DNA from: Ancylobacter sp. IITR112
GTDB taxonomy: Bacteria; Pseudomonadota; Alphaproteobacteria; Rhizobiales; Xanthobacteraceae
NCBI RefSeq assembly: GCF_041415945.1
Contig: NZ_JBGCUS010000001.1
Coordinates: 496,001-560,000, forward strand
DNA: 64,000 nucleotides
Direction: 5' to 3'
Part shown: piece after piece, positions 46,993 through 55,356 of the stretch
Layout of the letters: each line of letters begins with the position of its first letter
Position numbering within the stretch: position 1 is the first letter of the stretch
The notes under the pieces: generated by a model
The model's database searches: none
What the model saw: the letters and a program-made list of their open reading frames with translations, nothing else
Told to the model about the DNA's origin: nothing
Program-made: the position numbers and the translations under genes

Positions 46993-47196
46993 ATGCAGAC
47001 GGCGACCGACGACGCGCCTGAAACGCCCTGCGCGGCGCTGCTCGACGCCGGGCTCGCCGTCGCCGGCCTGCCGCTTGAGCCGGAACTGCGCCCGCGCGTG
47101 CTGATGCATCTGGAAACCGCCACGGCCATGGCGGCGCTGGTGACGGGCTTTGCCCTGCCCGACGAGGCCGAGCCGGCCCCGGTGTACCGGCCATGA
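46993..47196 (+). CDS. AtzG-like small protein (DUF4089)
   Basis: 67-residue protein with a helical body, LLDAGLAVAGLPLEPELRPRVLMHLETATAMAALVTGFALP, matching the AtzG/DUF4089 family. AtzG is the small subunit that forms a complex with the amidase AtzE (1-carboxybiuret hydrolase). The stop overlaps the AtzE-like start in an ATGA, as expected for a two-subunit enzyme. Start ATG at 46993. Confidence 0.85.
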   Translation: MQTATDDAPETPCAALLDAGLAVAGLPLEPELRPRVLMHLETATAMAALVTGFALPDEAEPAPVYRP

Positions 47197-48611
47197 GCGC
47201 GGCGGTGGCGGAGACGATGGCGGCGGCGCTGCTCGGCGGGCCGGCCCTCACCATCGCGGCGGCCGTGCGCGAGGGGCGGGTGAGCGCCCGCGCTGTCACC
47301 GAGGCGGCGCTGGCGCGGATTCAGGCGGTGGATCCGGTGCTGAACGCTTTCACCGATGTGACGCGCGATCGCGCGCTCGCCGAGGCCGACGCGCTGGACG
47401 CCGCCCGCGCCGCCGGGCAGGCGCTGGGCCCGCTGGCCGGCGTGCCCTTCGCGGCGAAGAACCTGTTCGATCTCAAGGGTCTGCCGACGCGGGCGGGGGC
47501 GAAGATCAACCGCGACCGCGCCCCCGCCGCGCGCGACGCGACGCTGGTGGAGCGGATGAACGCGGCCGGGGCGGTGTGCCTCGGCGGGCTCAACATGGGC
47601 GAATATGCCTATGATTTCACCGGCGAGAACCTGCATGATGGGCGCTCGGCCAATCCGCACGACCCGGGCCACATGTCCGGCGGCTCGTCCGGCGGATCGG
47701 GCGCGGCGGTGGGTGGCAAGCTGGTGCCGCTGGCGCTCGGCTCCGACACCAATGGCTCGATCCGGGTGCCATCCTCCTTCTGCGGCATTTTCGGGCTGAA
47801 GCCGACTTATGGCCGGCTGTCCCGGGCGCGCAGCTTTCCCTTTGTCGCCAGCCTCGACCATCTCGGGCCCTTCGCCCGCCATGTCGGCGACCTCGCCGCC
47901 TGCTATGACGCGCTGCAGGGCCCCGACGCCGACGACCCGGCGCTGGCCGACGCGCCTGCCATGCCGGTTTCGGCCGGGCTCGATGCGTCGGGCGATCTCA
48001 AAGTGGCGGTGCTGGGCGGCTGGTTCGCCCGGCAGGGCACGCCGCAGGCCTATGCGGCGGTGGCCCGCGCGGCGAAGGCGCTGGGGGCGACGGTCACGGT
48101 GGAACTGCCGGAGGTGGAGCGGGCGCGGGCGGCGGCTTATCTCATCTCCATGGCGGAAGGGGCGGCGCTGCATGAGGGGCGGCTGCGCGCCCGCCCGCAG
48201 GATTTCGACCCGGCGGTGCGCGAGCGGCTGCTGGCCGGCGCGGTGCTGCCGGCCATGTGGATCGCCCGCGCGCAGATCTTCCGCCGCTGGTTCCGCGAGC
48301 GGGCGCTGGAACTCTTCGCCGACTGGGATGTGCTGATCGCCCCAGCGACACCGGTGCCGGCGCCGCGCGGCGGGCAGACGACCTTCGTGCTCGACGGGCG
48401 GGAAATGCTGGTGCGGCCGAATATCGGCATCTACACCCAGCCCATCTCCTTCATCGGCCTGCCGGTCGCCGCCGCGCCGATTCCGACCGGGGAGCGGCTG
48501 CCGATCGGCGTGCAGCTCATCGCCGCCCCGTGGCGCGAGGACCGGGCGCTGCAGGCGGCGCGGGTGCTGGAGCGGGCCGGTGTCGCGCTGGCGCCCGAGC
48601 CTGCCCTGTAG
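47193..48611 (+). CDS. AtzE-family amidase
   Basis: Amidase-signature hydrolase of 472 residues. The Ser-cisSer-Lys triad is visible: Lys in GVPFAAKNLFD, and the two Ser in the GGSSGGSGAAVGG signature and SDTNGSIRVPSSFCG. The family assignment AtzE, with the LTIAAAVREGRVSARAVTEAAL N-terminus and the paired AtzG gene, suggests hydrolysis of 1-carboxybiuret or a related ureido compound in nitrogen scavenging. Cyanuric acid and biuret hydrolase genes are not in the window, so the physiological substrate remains open. Confidence 0.9.
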   Translation: MSAAVAETMAAALLGGPALTIAAAVREGRVSARAVTEAALARIQAVDPVLNAFTDVTRDRALAEADALDAARAAGQALGPLAGVPFAAKNLFDLKGLPTRAGAKINRDRAPAARDATLVERMNAAGAVCLGGLNMGEYAYDFTGENLHDGRSANPHDPGHMSGGSSGGSGAAVGGKLVPLALGSDTNGSIRVPSSFCGIFGLKPTYGRLSRARSFPFVASLDHLGPFARHVGDLAACYDALQGPDADDPALADAPAMPVSAGLDASGDLKVAVLGGWFARQGTPQAYAAVARAAKALGATVTVELPEVERARAAAYLISMAEGAALHEGRLRARPQDFDPAVRERLLAGAVLPAMWIARAQIFRRWFRERALELFADWDVLIAPATPVPAPRGGQTTFVLDGREMLVRPNIGIYTQPISFIGLPVAAAPIPTGERLPIGVQLIAAPWREDRALQAARVLERAGVALAPEPAL

Positions 48612-48614
48612 CGC

Positions 48615-49385
48615 TCAGTCCTTGCGGAAGGCGAGATTGGCGATGAAGCCGACGCTGAGCGCCATCAGCGCGGTGGCGAGGCCGTAGACCCAGGGATAAT
48701 CCTGCGCCGTGGTGGCGACCGTCTGCTCGAAATCCACCTTCGCCACTTCCAGCGGCAGCACCCCGCGGCCGGTCAGGGCGCCGTCGGCGAAGGTCTTCAC
48801 CTCCACCTCATAGGCGCCGATGGGGGCGGTACCGGGAATGGGGATGGTGGCGCGAAACACATTCGGCGCGATGAAGTCGACGCCCGCCGGCCGCTCGAAA
48901 TAAAGCCCCTGAGTCTGCTTGACCCGCAGGAAAGCCTGCCGGAACGGGTCCTCGCGCACCACATCGGCATAGTCCGAGCCGATGCGCTGCAACAGATGGT
49001 TGTTGTCGAGCCCGGCCTGTTCGCGCCGCAGCGTCTCCGCATCGGCGATGAGGGCGGGCGGCCGGCTGGCGAGCACGGCGAGATAGGACGGCGCGGCCAG
49101 GAAGCTGCGGCTGTCCACATTCACCCAGATTCCGAAGCGCCGTTCCTTGCGCCAGGTGGTGAAGCTCTCGCTCGGCCCGCGGACGGTGACGACGACATCC
49201 GTCGGGGCGGAGGGCTCGGCAGTGCCGGGGTCGATCACGCCGAACAGCACCAGCGTGTCGCCGGTGAAGTTCGAGGTGATGGTGACGCGGGCCTTCGACA
49301 GCGACAGAACGAGTTCAGCCGCGCGCGCCGGCGGGCCGGCGAGGGCCAGCAGCGCCAGCAGGAGAAGCGCGCCGCGCCCGCTCAT
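48615..49385 (-). CDS. TIGR02186 family membrane protein
   Basis: 256-residue protein with a signal peptide (GALLLLALLALAGPPARAAE) and one C-terminal membrane helix (YPWVYGLATALMALSVGFIANLAF). Between them is a periplasmic domain with ITSNFTGDTLVLFGVIDP near its start and GLYFERPAGVDFIAPNVFRATIPIPGTAPIGAYEVEV near its end. It matches TIGR02186, confined to alphaproteobacteria and usually adjacent to a TauE/SafE transporter. Here the two overlap by four bases. The pair probably functions together; substrate unknown. Confidence 0.87.
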   Translation of the reverse strand: MSGRGALLLLALLALAGPPARAAELVLSLSKARVTITSNFTGDTLVLFGVIDPGTAEPSAPTDVVVTVRGPSESFTTWRKERRFGIWVNVDSRSFLAAPSYLAVLASRPPALIADAETLRREQAGLDNNHLLQRIGSDYADVVREDPFRQAFLRVKQTQGLYFERPAGVDFIAPNVFRATIPIPGTAPIGAYEVEVKTFADGALTGRGVLPLEVAKVDFEQTVATTAQDYPWVYGLATALMALSVGFIANLAFRKD

Positions 49386-50308
49386 CGCGCCACCTCGCTG
49401 ATGCTGACGGCGTAGAGATCGGCGGGGGTGACGATCTGGTCCACCGCCACCCGCAGGCCCACGGCGAGCACCAAAAGGCCGAGCAGCAGGCGCAGCTTTT
49501 CCGCCCGCATCGCCTGCCCGGCACGCGCGCCGAACTGTGCGCCGATGGTGCCCCCCACCATGAGCACCAGCCCCAGCACCGCGTCGACGGTCTGGTTGAG
49601 CACGGCGTGCATGAGGATGGCGGCGGTCATCGTCACCAGCGTCAGCATCAGCGCGGTGGCGATGGAGGTCAGCGTCGGCACGCGCAGCAGATAGATCAGC
49701 GCCGGCACCAGCAGGAAGCCGCCGCCAATGCCCATCAGCGCGCCGAGGAAGCCGATGGCGAAGCCGATCGTCACCACGGGGATGATGGAGACATAGATGC
49801 GCGACTGGCGGAAGCGCATCTTGAACGGCATGCGCAGGAACCAGGGATGCGCGCCCGGCCGCTTCACCTGCGCCTTCTCGCCCCGCCACTCGCGCAGCAG
49901 CGCCCGCAGGCTCTCCGCCACCATGAGCGAGCCGATGGTGCCGAGCAGGACGATATAGGTGACGGCGATGACGAGATCGAGCTGGCCGAGCCGGCGCAGC
50001 AGCATGAAGCTGACCACGCCGGCCAGCGTGCCGGTGAGGCCGCCGGCCAGCAGGAAAAAGCCCAGCCGGACATCCACCAGCCGGCGCCTGAGATAGGTGA
50101 GGGTGCCGGAAAAGGAGGAGGCGGCCATGTGCGTCGACACGCTCGCTACCGCCACCGCCGGCGGAACGCCGAGGAAAATGAGCAGCGGGGTCATCAGGAA
50201 GCCGCCGCCGACGCCGAACATGCCGGAGATGAAGCCGACCGCGATCCCCAGCGCCAGCAGCGTGAAGATATTCACCGGCAGTTCCGCGATCGGCAGGTAG
50301 ATCGTCAC
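49382..50308 (-). CDS. TauE/SafE-family anion exporter
   Basis: 308-residue membrane protein with about eight helices in two repeats, each with a glycine-rich motif: GFISGMFGVGGGFLMTPLLIFLG and GFLGALMGIGGGFLLVPALIYLL. This is the TauE/SafE family, associated with export of sulfite, sulfoacetate or other sulfonates. A 30-residue cytoplasmic basic loop (REWRGEKAQVKRPGAHPWF) separates the halves. It is followed by the TIGR02186 gene with an ATGA overlap. Confidence 0.92.
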   Translation of the reverse strand: MTIYLPIAELPVNIFTLLALGIAVGFISGMFGVGGGFLMTPLLIFLGVPPAVAVASVSTHMAASSFSGTLTYLRRRLVDVRLGFFLLAGGLTGTLAGVVSFMLLRRLGQLDLVIAVTYIVLLGTIGSLMVAESLRALLREWRGEKAQVKRPGAHPWFLRMPFKMRFRQSRIYVSIIPVVTIGFAIGFLGALMGIGGGFLLVPALIYLLRVPTLTSIATALMLTLVTMTAAILMHAVLNQTVDAVLGLVLMVGGTIGAQFGARAGQAMRAEKLRLLLGLLVLAVGLRVAVDQIVTPADLYAVSISEVAR

Positions 50309-50642
50309 AGGCGCATCCGCACGGTGTCGGGGCTGCCTCAGCCCATAGCAGCATTGGCCATAGCAGGATTCGCCTCACAAGGTTTTAACACCGGCGCGAC
50401 GGCGGGGGCTGCGTCGGCAGAGTGGCGGATTCTGTAATACATTATGAAAGATAAGGTCGGTCTTGTTCTTGCGATCTCTGTAGTAGCGGAATGTTGCGTG
50501 GCTTTGAGTGGTAAATTTTTTTGTCCTTCAAGTGTAATTAGTGGCGAAAACGCCAGCATTGCTGACTTAACGTTTGAGGAGGTCATGCTAGCGTGCCGCG
50601 GCAACGGACCCGAACGAGGTCCGGCATCCTAGGAGGAACCCC
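50309..50642. other. AT-richer leader region of the quinoprotein gene
   Basis: A 334-base gap. The left part is ordinary GC-rich spacer; from about 50430 to 50590 the sequence is clearly AT-richer (for example GGTAAATTTTTTTGTCC near 50510). A 62-codon frame at 50444-50632 with a hydrophobic start overlaps it but lacks a ribosome site and is not called. The end (CCTAGGAGGAACCCC) is the ribosome site of the next gene. The promoter probably lies in the AT-rich part. Confidence 0.4.
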
Positions 50643-51923
50643 ATGTCTCTTTTCCGGCGCGGTTCGCGGACCGCGGCGCTGCTCGCCACCACCATGTTCG
50701 CGGGCGCGGTGATGCTGTCGGCTTCGGCTCAGGCCCAGTCGACCGATAACATGCAGAAACTGTCCAATTTCCAGCAGACCGGCGCGTCCATGGAAATGGA
50801 AACGGTGCCGCAGACCGGCCCGCGCGTCGACGCCTTCAACCGCACGCTGGCCGGCATCAAGCTGCCGGACGGCTTCAAGATTTCGCTCTATGCCATCGTG
50901 CCGGACGCGCGGGAAATGGCGGTCGGGCCGACCACGGGCGTCGTCTTCGTCGGCACCCGCAAATCGAAAGTATGGGCGGTGACCGACCGCGACAAGGACC
51001 GCGTCGCCGACGAGGTGAAGGTGTTCGCGCCCTCGATCCAGTTCAAGCTGCCGAACGGCGTGTGCTTCTCCAAGGACGGCTTCCTGTTCGTGGCCGAACA
51101 GAACCGCGTGCTGCTCTTCCCCGCCGCCGAGTTCTTCTATGAGGGGCCGGATGTCGCCGCCTTCGAAGTGGTGAAGCAGGGCGACCTCATTCCGCCGGCC
51201 GAGGAATCGTACAACCACACCGCCCGCGTCTGCCGCATCGGGCCGGACGACAAGCTCTACATCACGCTCGGCCAGCCCTTCAACGTCTTCTCACCGGAGA
51301 AATACGACCTCTACAAGAAGAACGGCATCGGCGGAATCGTGCGGATGGACCGCGACGGCAAGAACCGCGAGGTCTATGCTTGGGGCATCCGCAATTCCGT
51401 GGGCATGGACTTCAACCCGAAGGACAAGACCCTGTGGTTCACCGACAATCAGGTGGACGGCATGGGCGACACCATTCCGCCGGGCGAGCTGAACCGCGCC
51501 ACCAAGCCGGGCCAGACCTTCGGCTTCCCCTATTTCGGCGGCGGCAATGTCCGCACCGTCGAGTACAAGGACCAGGCGCCGCCGGCCGATTCCGTGCCGC
51601 CCGAGGTGGAGATGGAAGCCCATGCCGCCGATCTCGGCATGACCTTCTACACCGGCAAGCAGTTCCCGGCGAAGTATCAGGGCGGCATCTTCTCGGTGCA
51701 GCACGGTTCGTGGAACCGCACCACGCCGGTCGGCGCGCGGGTGATGTTCACCACGCTGAACGAGGACGGCACCGCCGCCAAGACCGAGCCCTTCGCCGAG
51801 GGCTGGCTGGTGAACGGCGAATATCTCGGCCGTCCCTCCTCGGTGGCGCAGCTCAATGACGGCTCGCTGCTGGTGGCGGACGACACCTCGGGCGCGATCT
51901 ACCGCATCTCCTACGAGAAGTAA
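50643..51923 (+). CDS. Periplasmic PQQ-type sugar dehydrogenase (soluble GDH/sorbosone dehydrogenase family)
   Basis: Exported six-bladed propeller protein of 426 residues with a signal peptide ending near ASAQAQS. Repeats such as TTGVVFVGTRKSKVWAVTDRDKDRVADEVKVFA, GLPNGV-like IQFKLPNGVCFSKDGFLFVAEQNRVL and RNSVGMDFNPKDKTLWFTDN match the PQQ-dependent soluble dehydrogenases that oxidise sugars or alcohols. The substrate is unknown. A class I cytochrome c follows and is the likely electron acceptor. Start behind AGGAGGAACCCC. Confidence 0.85.
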   Translation: MSLFRRGSRTAALLATTMFAGAVMLSASAQAQSTDNMQKLSNFQQTGASMEMETVPQTGPRVDAFNRTLAGIKLPDGFKISLYAIVPDAREMAVGPTTGVVFVGTRKSKVWAVTDRDKDRVADEVKVFAPSIQFKLPNGVCFSKDGFLFVAEQNRVLLFPAAEFFYEGPDVAAFEVVKQGDLIPPAEESYNHTARVCRIGPDDKLYITLGQPFNVFSPEKYDLYKKNGIGGIVRMDRDGKNREVYAWGIRNSVGMDFNPKDKTLWFTDNQVDGMGDTIPPGELNRATKPGQTFGFPYFGGGNVRTVEYKDQAPPADSVPPEVEMEAHAADLGMTFYTGKQFPAKYQGGIFSVQHGSWNRTTPVGARVMFTTLNEDGTAAKTEPFAEGWLVNGEYLGRPSSVAQLNDGSLLVADDTSGAIYRISYEK

Positions 51924-51993
51924 GCGGTTTCGCCTCATCGCCCCTGCGCCGCAAGACCGGCGCGGGGGCTCTTTCTCTTGCCGGGAACATTCG

Positions 51994-52326
51994 ATGAAAC
52001 GCTTCTTCTGCGTGCCGCTGCTGCTGGCCGCGGCGCTTGGCGTCGCCCCCGCCACGGCGCAGGACGCCAAGGCCGGCCGCGCCAGGGCATCCGCCCAATG
52101 CGCCGTGTGTCACGGAACCGACGGCATCGCCCAACTGCCCACCGCCGCCAATCTCGCGGGCCAGCAGGAAGTCTATCTCGCCAAGGCGCTGGAGGATTTC
52201 CGCGCCGGCCGCCGCGTCAATGAAATGATGACGGTGGTCTCCAAGGACCTGACCGACGCCGATATCGCCAATCTCGCGGCATGGTACGCCTCGATCAAGA
52301 TCAGCGTGCAGGTGCCGGAACGCTGA
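51994..52326 (+). CDS. Small periplasmic class I cytochrome c
   Basis: 110-residue exported monohaem cytochrome. The signal peptide ends near PATAQDA; the haem site is CAVCHG, and the sixth ligand is probably the Met in VNEMMTVVSKDLTDADIANLAAWYAS, whose end is typical of cytochrome c4/c553 types. It lies 70 bases after the quinoprotein dehydrogenase and probably takes its electrons. Confidence 0.92.
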   Translation: MKRFFCVPLLLAAALGVAPATAQDAKAGRARASAQCAVCHGTDGIAQLPTAANLAGQQEVYLAKALEDFRAGRRVNEMMTVVSKDLTDADIANLAAWYASIKISVQVPER

Positions 52327-52338
52327 ACGGCGCCGGCC

Positions 52339-52995
52339 TCAGCCCTGCAGACGGCTCTGCCGGAAATCCGCCAGCAGGGCGGCGAGCAGCGCCTCCAGCC
52401 CACGGGCGAGGCCGGTTATGCCGCGCCGTCCGGGTCGGGGGCGCGGCATCGGCACATGAACGAACACCGCGAGACGCGGCCCGCCATCGGCGCGAGGACC
52501 GGACCGGGCCCAGCCATAGGCGCGGAACGCCAGCGCATTGCAGACATAGCGGCCGGCATGGCGCGAGAGATGGGAGGGCACCCCAGCCGCGCGCAGTGCC
52601 GCCAGCAGCGGGGCCGGGCGGGCGGTCAGCGCTCGCTGCGACGGCGCGCCGGGCTCCAGCACAAGCGAGGCCGGGCGGCGGCCAGCGGCATCGGGAAACG
52701 CGCCCGTCGCCTTGCGCCCGACGACCTCGATCGACACGCGCCGACGCCGGGCGGCGACGCCCAGCATGAGCACGATATCCGGCGCGGATTGCGCGAGAAG
52801 GGCGGGGAAGCCGGCAGCCTCGTCCCACCGCGTGGCGAGCAGGTGAAACGCGGCCGTGGCGCCCCCGGCCGGACGGCTGCGTGCGAGGTGGCGGGCAAGC
52901 TGAGCGGACGGATTTGCCGGCATGCCGGGAAAATGGCCGAAGCCTGTGATGAGCAGGCGCGGCCGGTCAGGCGGCACGGCCTGCCCCGCACGCAT
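52339..52995 (-). CDS. Pyroglutamyl-peptidase I-like (C15) cysteine peptidase
   Basis: 218-residue protein starting at the ATG at 52995, which overlaps the upstream receiver gene's stop in TGATG. LLITGFGHFPGMPANPS is the C15 N-terminus. The likely triad is E90 in VSIEVVGRKATG, C152 in AGRYVCNALAF and H180 in VFVHVPMP, spaced as in true pyroglutamyl peptidases. The sequence is divergent and Ala/Arg-rich, so activity on pyroglutamyl peptides is not certain. Coupling to a response-regulator gene is odd. Confidence 0.8.
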   Translation of the reverse strand: MRAGQAVPPDRPRLLITGFGHFPGMPANPSAQLARHLARSRPAGGATAAFHLLATRWDEAAGFPALLAQSAPDIVLMLGVAARRRRVSIEVVGRKATGAFPDAAGRRPASLVLEPGAPSQRALTARPAPLLAALRAAGVPSHLSRHAGRYVCNALAFRAYGWARSGPRADGGPRLAVFVHVPMPRPRPGRRGITGLARGLEALLAALLADFRQSRLQG

Positions 52996-53381
52996 CAGGC
53001 GGCGCGCGCCTCCAGCGCCCGCGCCAGGGCGCCCTGAAGATCGGAAAGCTGGAATGGCTTGTTCAGCACCGGACATTTGCGCCAGGCGGCATCTATGGCG
53101 GAGTCGTTATAGCCGGTGGAGAACACGATCGGGATGCCGTGGCGGGCGATGGCCTCGGCGATGTCGTAGCTGTGGCGGGTGCCGAGATTGAGGTCGAGCA
53201 TGGCGACATCAATCTCCTCGTGCCGCGTCGCGACAAAGTTCAGCGCGTCGTCGAAGCGCGATTCATTGCCGACGACCGTGGCCCCGAGTTCCTCAAGCAT
53301 GCCCTCGATCATCATCGCGACGAGCGTTTCGTCCTCGACCACGAAGACGCGCTGGCCCGACAGCGTCGGCTGATCCTGCAT
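52995..53381 (-). CDS. Single-domain response regulator (receiver only)
   Basis: CheY-like receiver of 128 residues without an output domain. Acidic residues E16 and D17, the phospho-acceptor D63 in MLDLNLG, the switch Thr in FSTGYND, and K108 in LNKPF are all present. Such stand-alone receivers in Hyphomicrobiales often work in stress phosphorelays with HWE or PAS kinases. No kinase is adjacent. The stop is fused with the start of the Pcp-like gene (TGATG). Confidence 0.92.
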   Translation of the reverse strand: MQDQPTLSGQRVFVVEDETLVAMMIEGMLEELGATVVGNESRFDDALNFVATRHEEIDVAMLDLNLGTRHSYDIAEAIARHGIPIVFSTGYNDSAIDAAWRKCPVLNKPFQLSDLQGALARALEARAA

Positions 53382-53487
53382 GATGATGTGTCACTCCTTC
53401 TGGCCGGGCTTGCCCAATCGGTGCCGGCCAGCAACCGCCGCCATTTTGAGTATTCTCCCTCATTTCGGCTTTTTTGCGAGTCCGCCC

Positions 53488-54489
53488 TCACGGGCCGGCC
53501 CAGCCGAACAGAGCGGCGATCTTCGCGGCGCCGAGCGTGGGCGACATGTCTCCCGCCGCCACCGCGCTTTCGATGGCGGGCAATTGCGTCCGCAGCGCGG
53601 GTTCGCTGCGCATTTTCTCGCGCAGTCGGTCGTCGAACAGGGTCCACATCCATTTCACCTGCTGGGCGCTGCGGCGGGCGGCGAGGGCCCCGGCCGCCTG
53701 GCTGTGCTCGCGATGGCGCAGCACCGCGTCCCACAGGGCGGCGATGCCCTCGCCGGTCAGGCCGGAATAGGTGAGCACCGGTACCGACCAGAACGGTTCA
53801 CGCCCGCCCAGCACATGCAGCGCGGCCCGGTATTCGCCCGCCGCCGCCTGGGCCCGGGCGAGATTGGCGCCGTCCGCCTTGTTCACCGCGACGATGTCGG
53901 CCAGCTCGATGATGCCCTTCTTGATGCCCTGCAATTCGTCGCCGGCGCCCGGCAGCATGAGCACGAGGAAGGTGTCGGTCATGTCCGCCACCGCGGTTTC
54001 CGACTGGCCGACGCCCACCGTCTCCACCAGCACCACGTCATAGCCCGCCGCCTCGCACAGAAGCATGGTCTCGCGGGTGCGCGCCGCGACCCCGCCGAGC
54101 GTGCCAGCGGCGGGGGAGGGGCGGATGAAGGCGTGCTCTTCCAGCGACAGGCGGGCCATGCGCGTCTTGTCGCCGAGAATGGAGCCGCCGGTGCGGGTGG
54201 AGGAGGGGTCGACCGCCAGCACCGCCACACGGTGCCCCTGCGCGATGAGATGGCTGCCGAGCGCGTCGATGGTGGTCGACTTGCCGACCCCCGGCACGCC
54301 GGTGATGCCGAGGCGCAGGGCGCGGCCGGTCTGCGGCAGCAGCGCCTGCAAGAGCTCGCCCGCCAGCGCGCGATGCGCCGGCTTGCGCGATTCCACCAGG
54401 GTGATCGCCCGGGCGAGCGTGGCGCGGTGGCCGGAGCGAACACCCTCGATGAGCGCGTCGAGTGCGGGCAGCGGGGCGGCGTGCGTCAC
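53488..54489 (-). CDS. meaB: Methylmalonyl-CoA mutase-associated GTPase MeaB
   Basis: G3E-family GTPase of 333 residues that protects and reloads cobalamin-dependent methylmalonyl-CoA (or ethylmalonyl-CoA) mutase. P-loop [34 protein letters not shown], the switch region [12 protein letters not shown] and NKADGANL are all intact, with the C-terminal dimerisation arm. The GTG start at 54489 lies one base after the aminotransferase stop. No mutase gene is in the window. Confidence 0.95.
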   Translation of the reverse strand: MTHAAPLPALDALIEGVRSGHRATLARAITLVESRKPAHRALAGELLQALLPQTGRALRLGITGVPGVGKSTTIDALGSHLIAQGHRVAVLAVDPSSTRTGGSILGDKTRMARLSLEEHAFIRPSPAAGTLGGVAARTRETMLLCEAAGYDVVLVETVGVGQSETAVADMTDTFLVLMLPGAGDELQGIKKGIIELADIVAVNKADGANLARAQAAAGEYRAALHVLGGREPFWSVPVLTYSGLTGEGIAALWDAVLRHREHSQAAGALAARRSAQQVKWMWTLFDDRLREKMRSEPALRTQLPAIESAVAAGDMSPTLGAAKIAALFGWAGP

Positions 54490-54490
54490 C

Positions 54491-55351
54491 TCAGGAATGG
54501 GCGAACTCCCAATAGAGTTCGCGCGCGCGGCGATAGACCGGGCCGGGCTGGAGAGCGCGATCCTCGATCCGCGTCACCGGCGTGACCTTCGAGTAATTGC
54601 CGGTGGAGAAGATCTCGTCCGCCTCCAGAAAGTCGCGCCAGGTGAGCGCGGCTTCCACCACCTCGATGCCGGCCTCCCGCAGCAGATTCGCCGTGCGGGT
54701 GCGGGTGATGCCGGCGAGAAAGGTGCCGTTCGGCGCCGGGGTGAAGGCGACACCGTCCTTGGCGAGAAACACATTGGCGGTGGCGAGCTCGGCGACATTG
54801 CCCAGCATGTCGCACAGCACGGCATTGTCGAAGCCGCGCGCATGCGCCTCGACCAGCGCGCGGGCATTGTTGGGGTAGAGGCAGCCGGCCTTGGCGTCGG
54901 TGACGGCGCATTCGATGGTCGGCCGGCGGTAACGCGACAGGGTGATCGCCGTGCCGTGGTCCGGGCTCGGCATGCCGGCCTCGTAGAGGCTGAGGCACCA
55001 GCGGGTGGATTCCGGGTCGGCGTCCACCGTGCGTGCGCCGGGATATTCCGCCCAGTACATCGGCCGGATGTAGAGCGCGGCCCCGGGCGCGAAGCGTTTC
55101 ACGCCCTGATGCGCCAGCTCGATCCATTTCTCCACCGAGACCAGCGGCTTCAGCCCCATCGCCAGCGCCGAGCGGTTGACCCGCGCGCAGTGCAGGTCGA
55201 GGTCCGGCGTCACCCCCTCGAAGGCGCGGGCGCCGTCGAACACCGAGGTGCCGAGCCAGGTCGCATGGCTGCGCACGCCCAGGATCGGGATGTTGCCCTC
55301 CTGCCAGGCGCCGTCGAAGAAGGTCCAGGTCTGCGTCCAGTGATGCGCCAT
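54491..55351 (-). CDS. Branched-chain amino acid aminotransferase-like (PLP class IV)
   Basis: Class IV aminotransferase of 286 residues. Landmarks are [37 protein letters not shown] and the PLP lysine in [15 protein letters not shown]. The end [22 protein letters not shown] with [20 protein letters not shown] is also typical. It most resembles branched-chain aminotransferases; D-amino acid or aminodeoxychorismate activities in the same family cannot be excluded. It lies between the dipeptidase and meaB genes in one apparent operon. Confidence 0.88.
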   Translation of the reverse strand: MAHHWTQTWTFFDGAWQEGNIPILGVRSHATWLGTSVFDGARAFEGVTPDLDLHCARVNRSALAMGLKPLVSVEKWIELAHQGVKRFAPGAALYIRPMYWAEYPGARTVDADPESTRWCLSLYEAGMPSPDHGTAITLSRYRRPTIECAVTDAKAGCLYPNNARALVEAHARGFDNAVLCDMLGNVAELATANVFLAKDGVAFTPAPNGTFLAGITRTRTANLLREAGIEVVEAALTWRDFLEADEIFSTGNYSKVTPVTRIEDRALQPGPVYRRARELYWEFAHS

Positions 55352-55356
55352 GCCCG

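Noticed and set aside
50444..50632. Possible 62-residue peptide gene with a hydrophobic start in the AT-rich leader
   Set aside because: No ribosome site, no homology recognised, and the end overlaps the ribosome site of the next gene; kept as a regulatory region.
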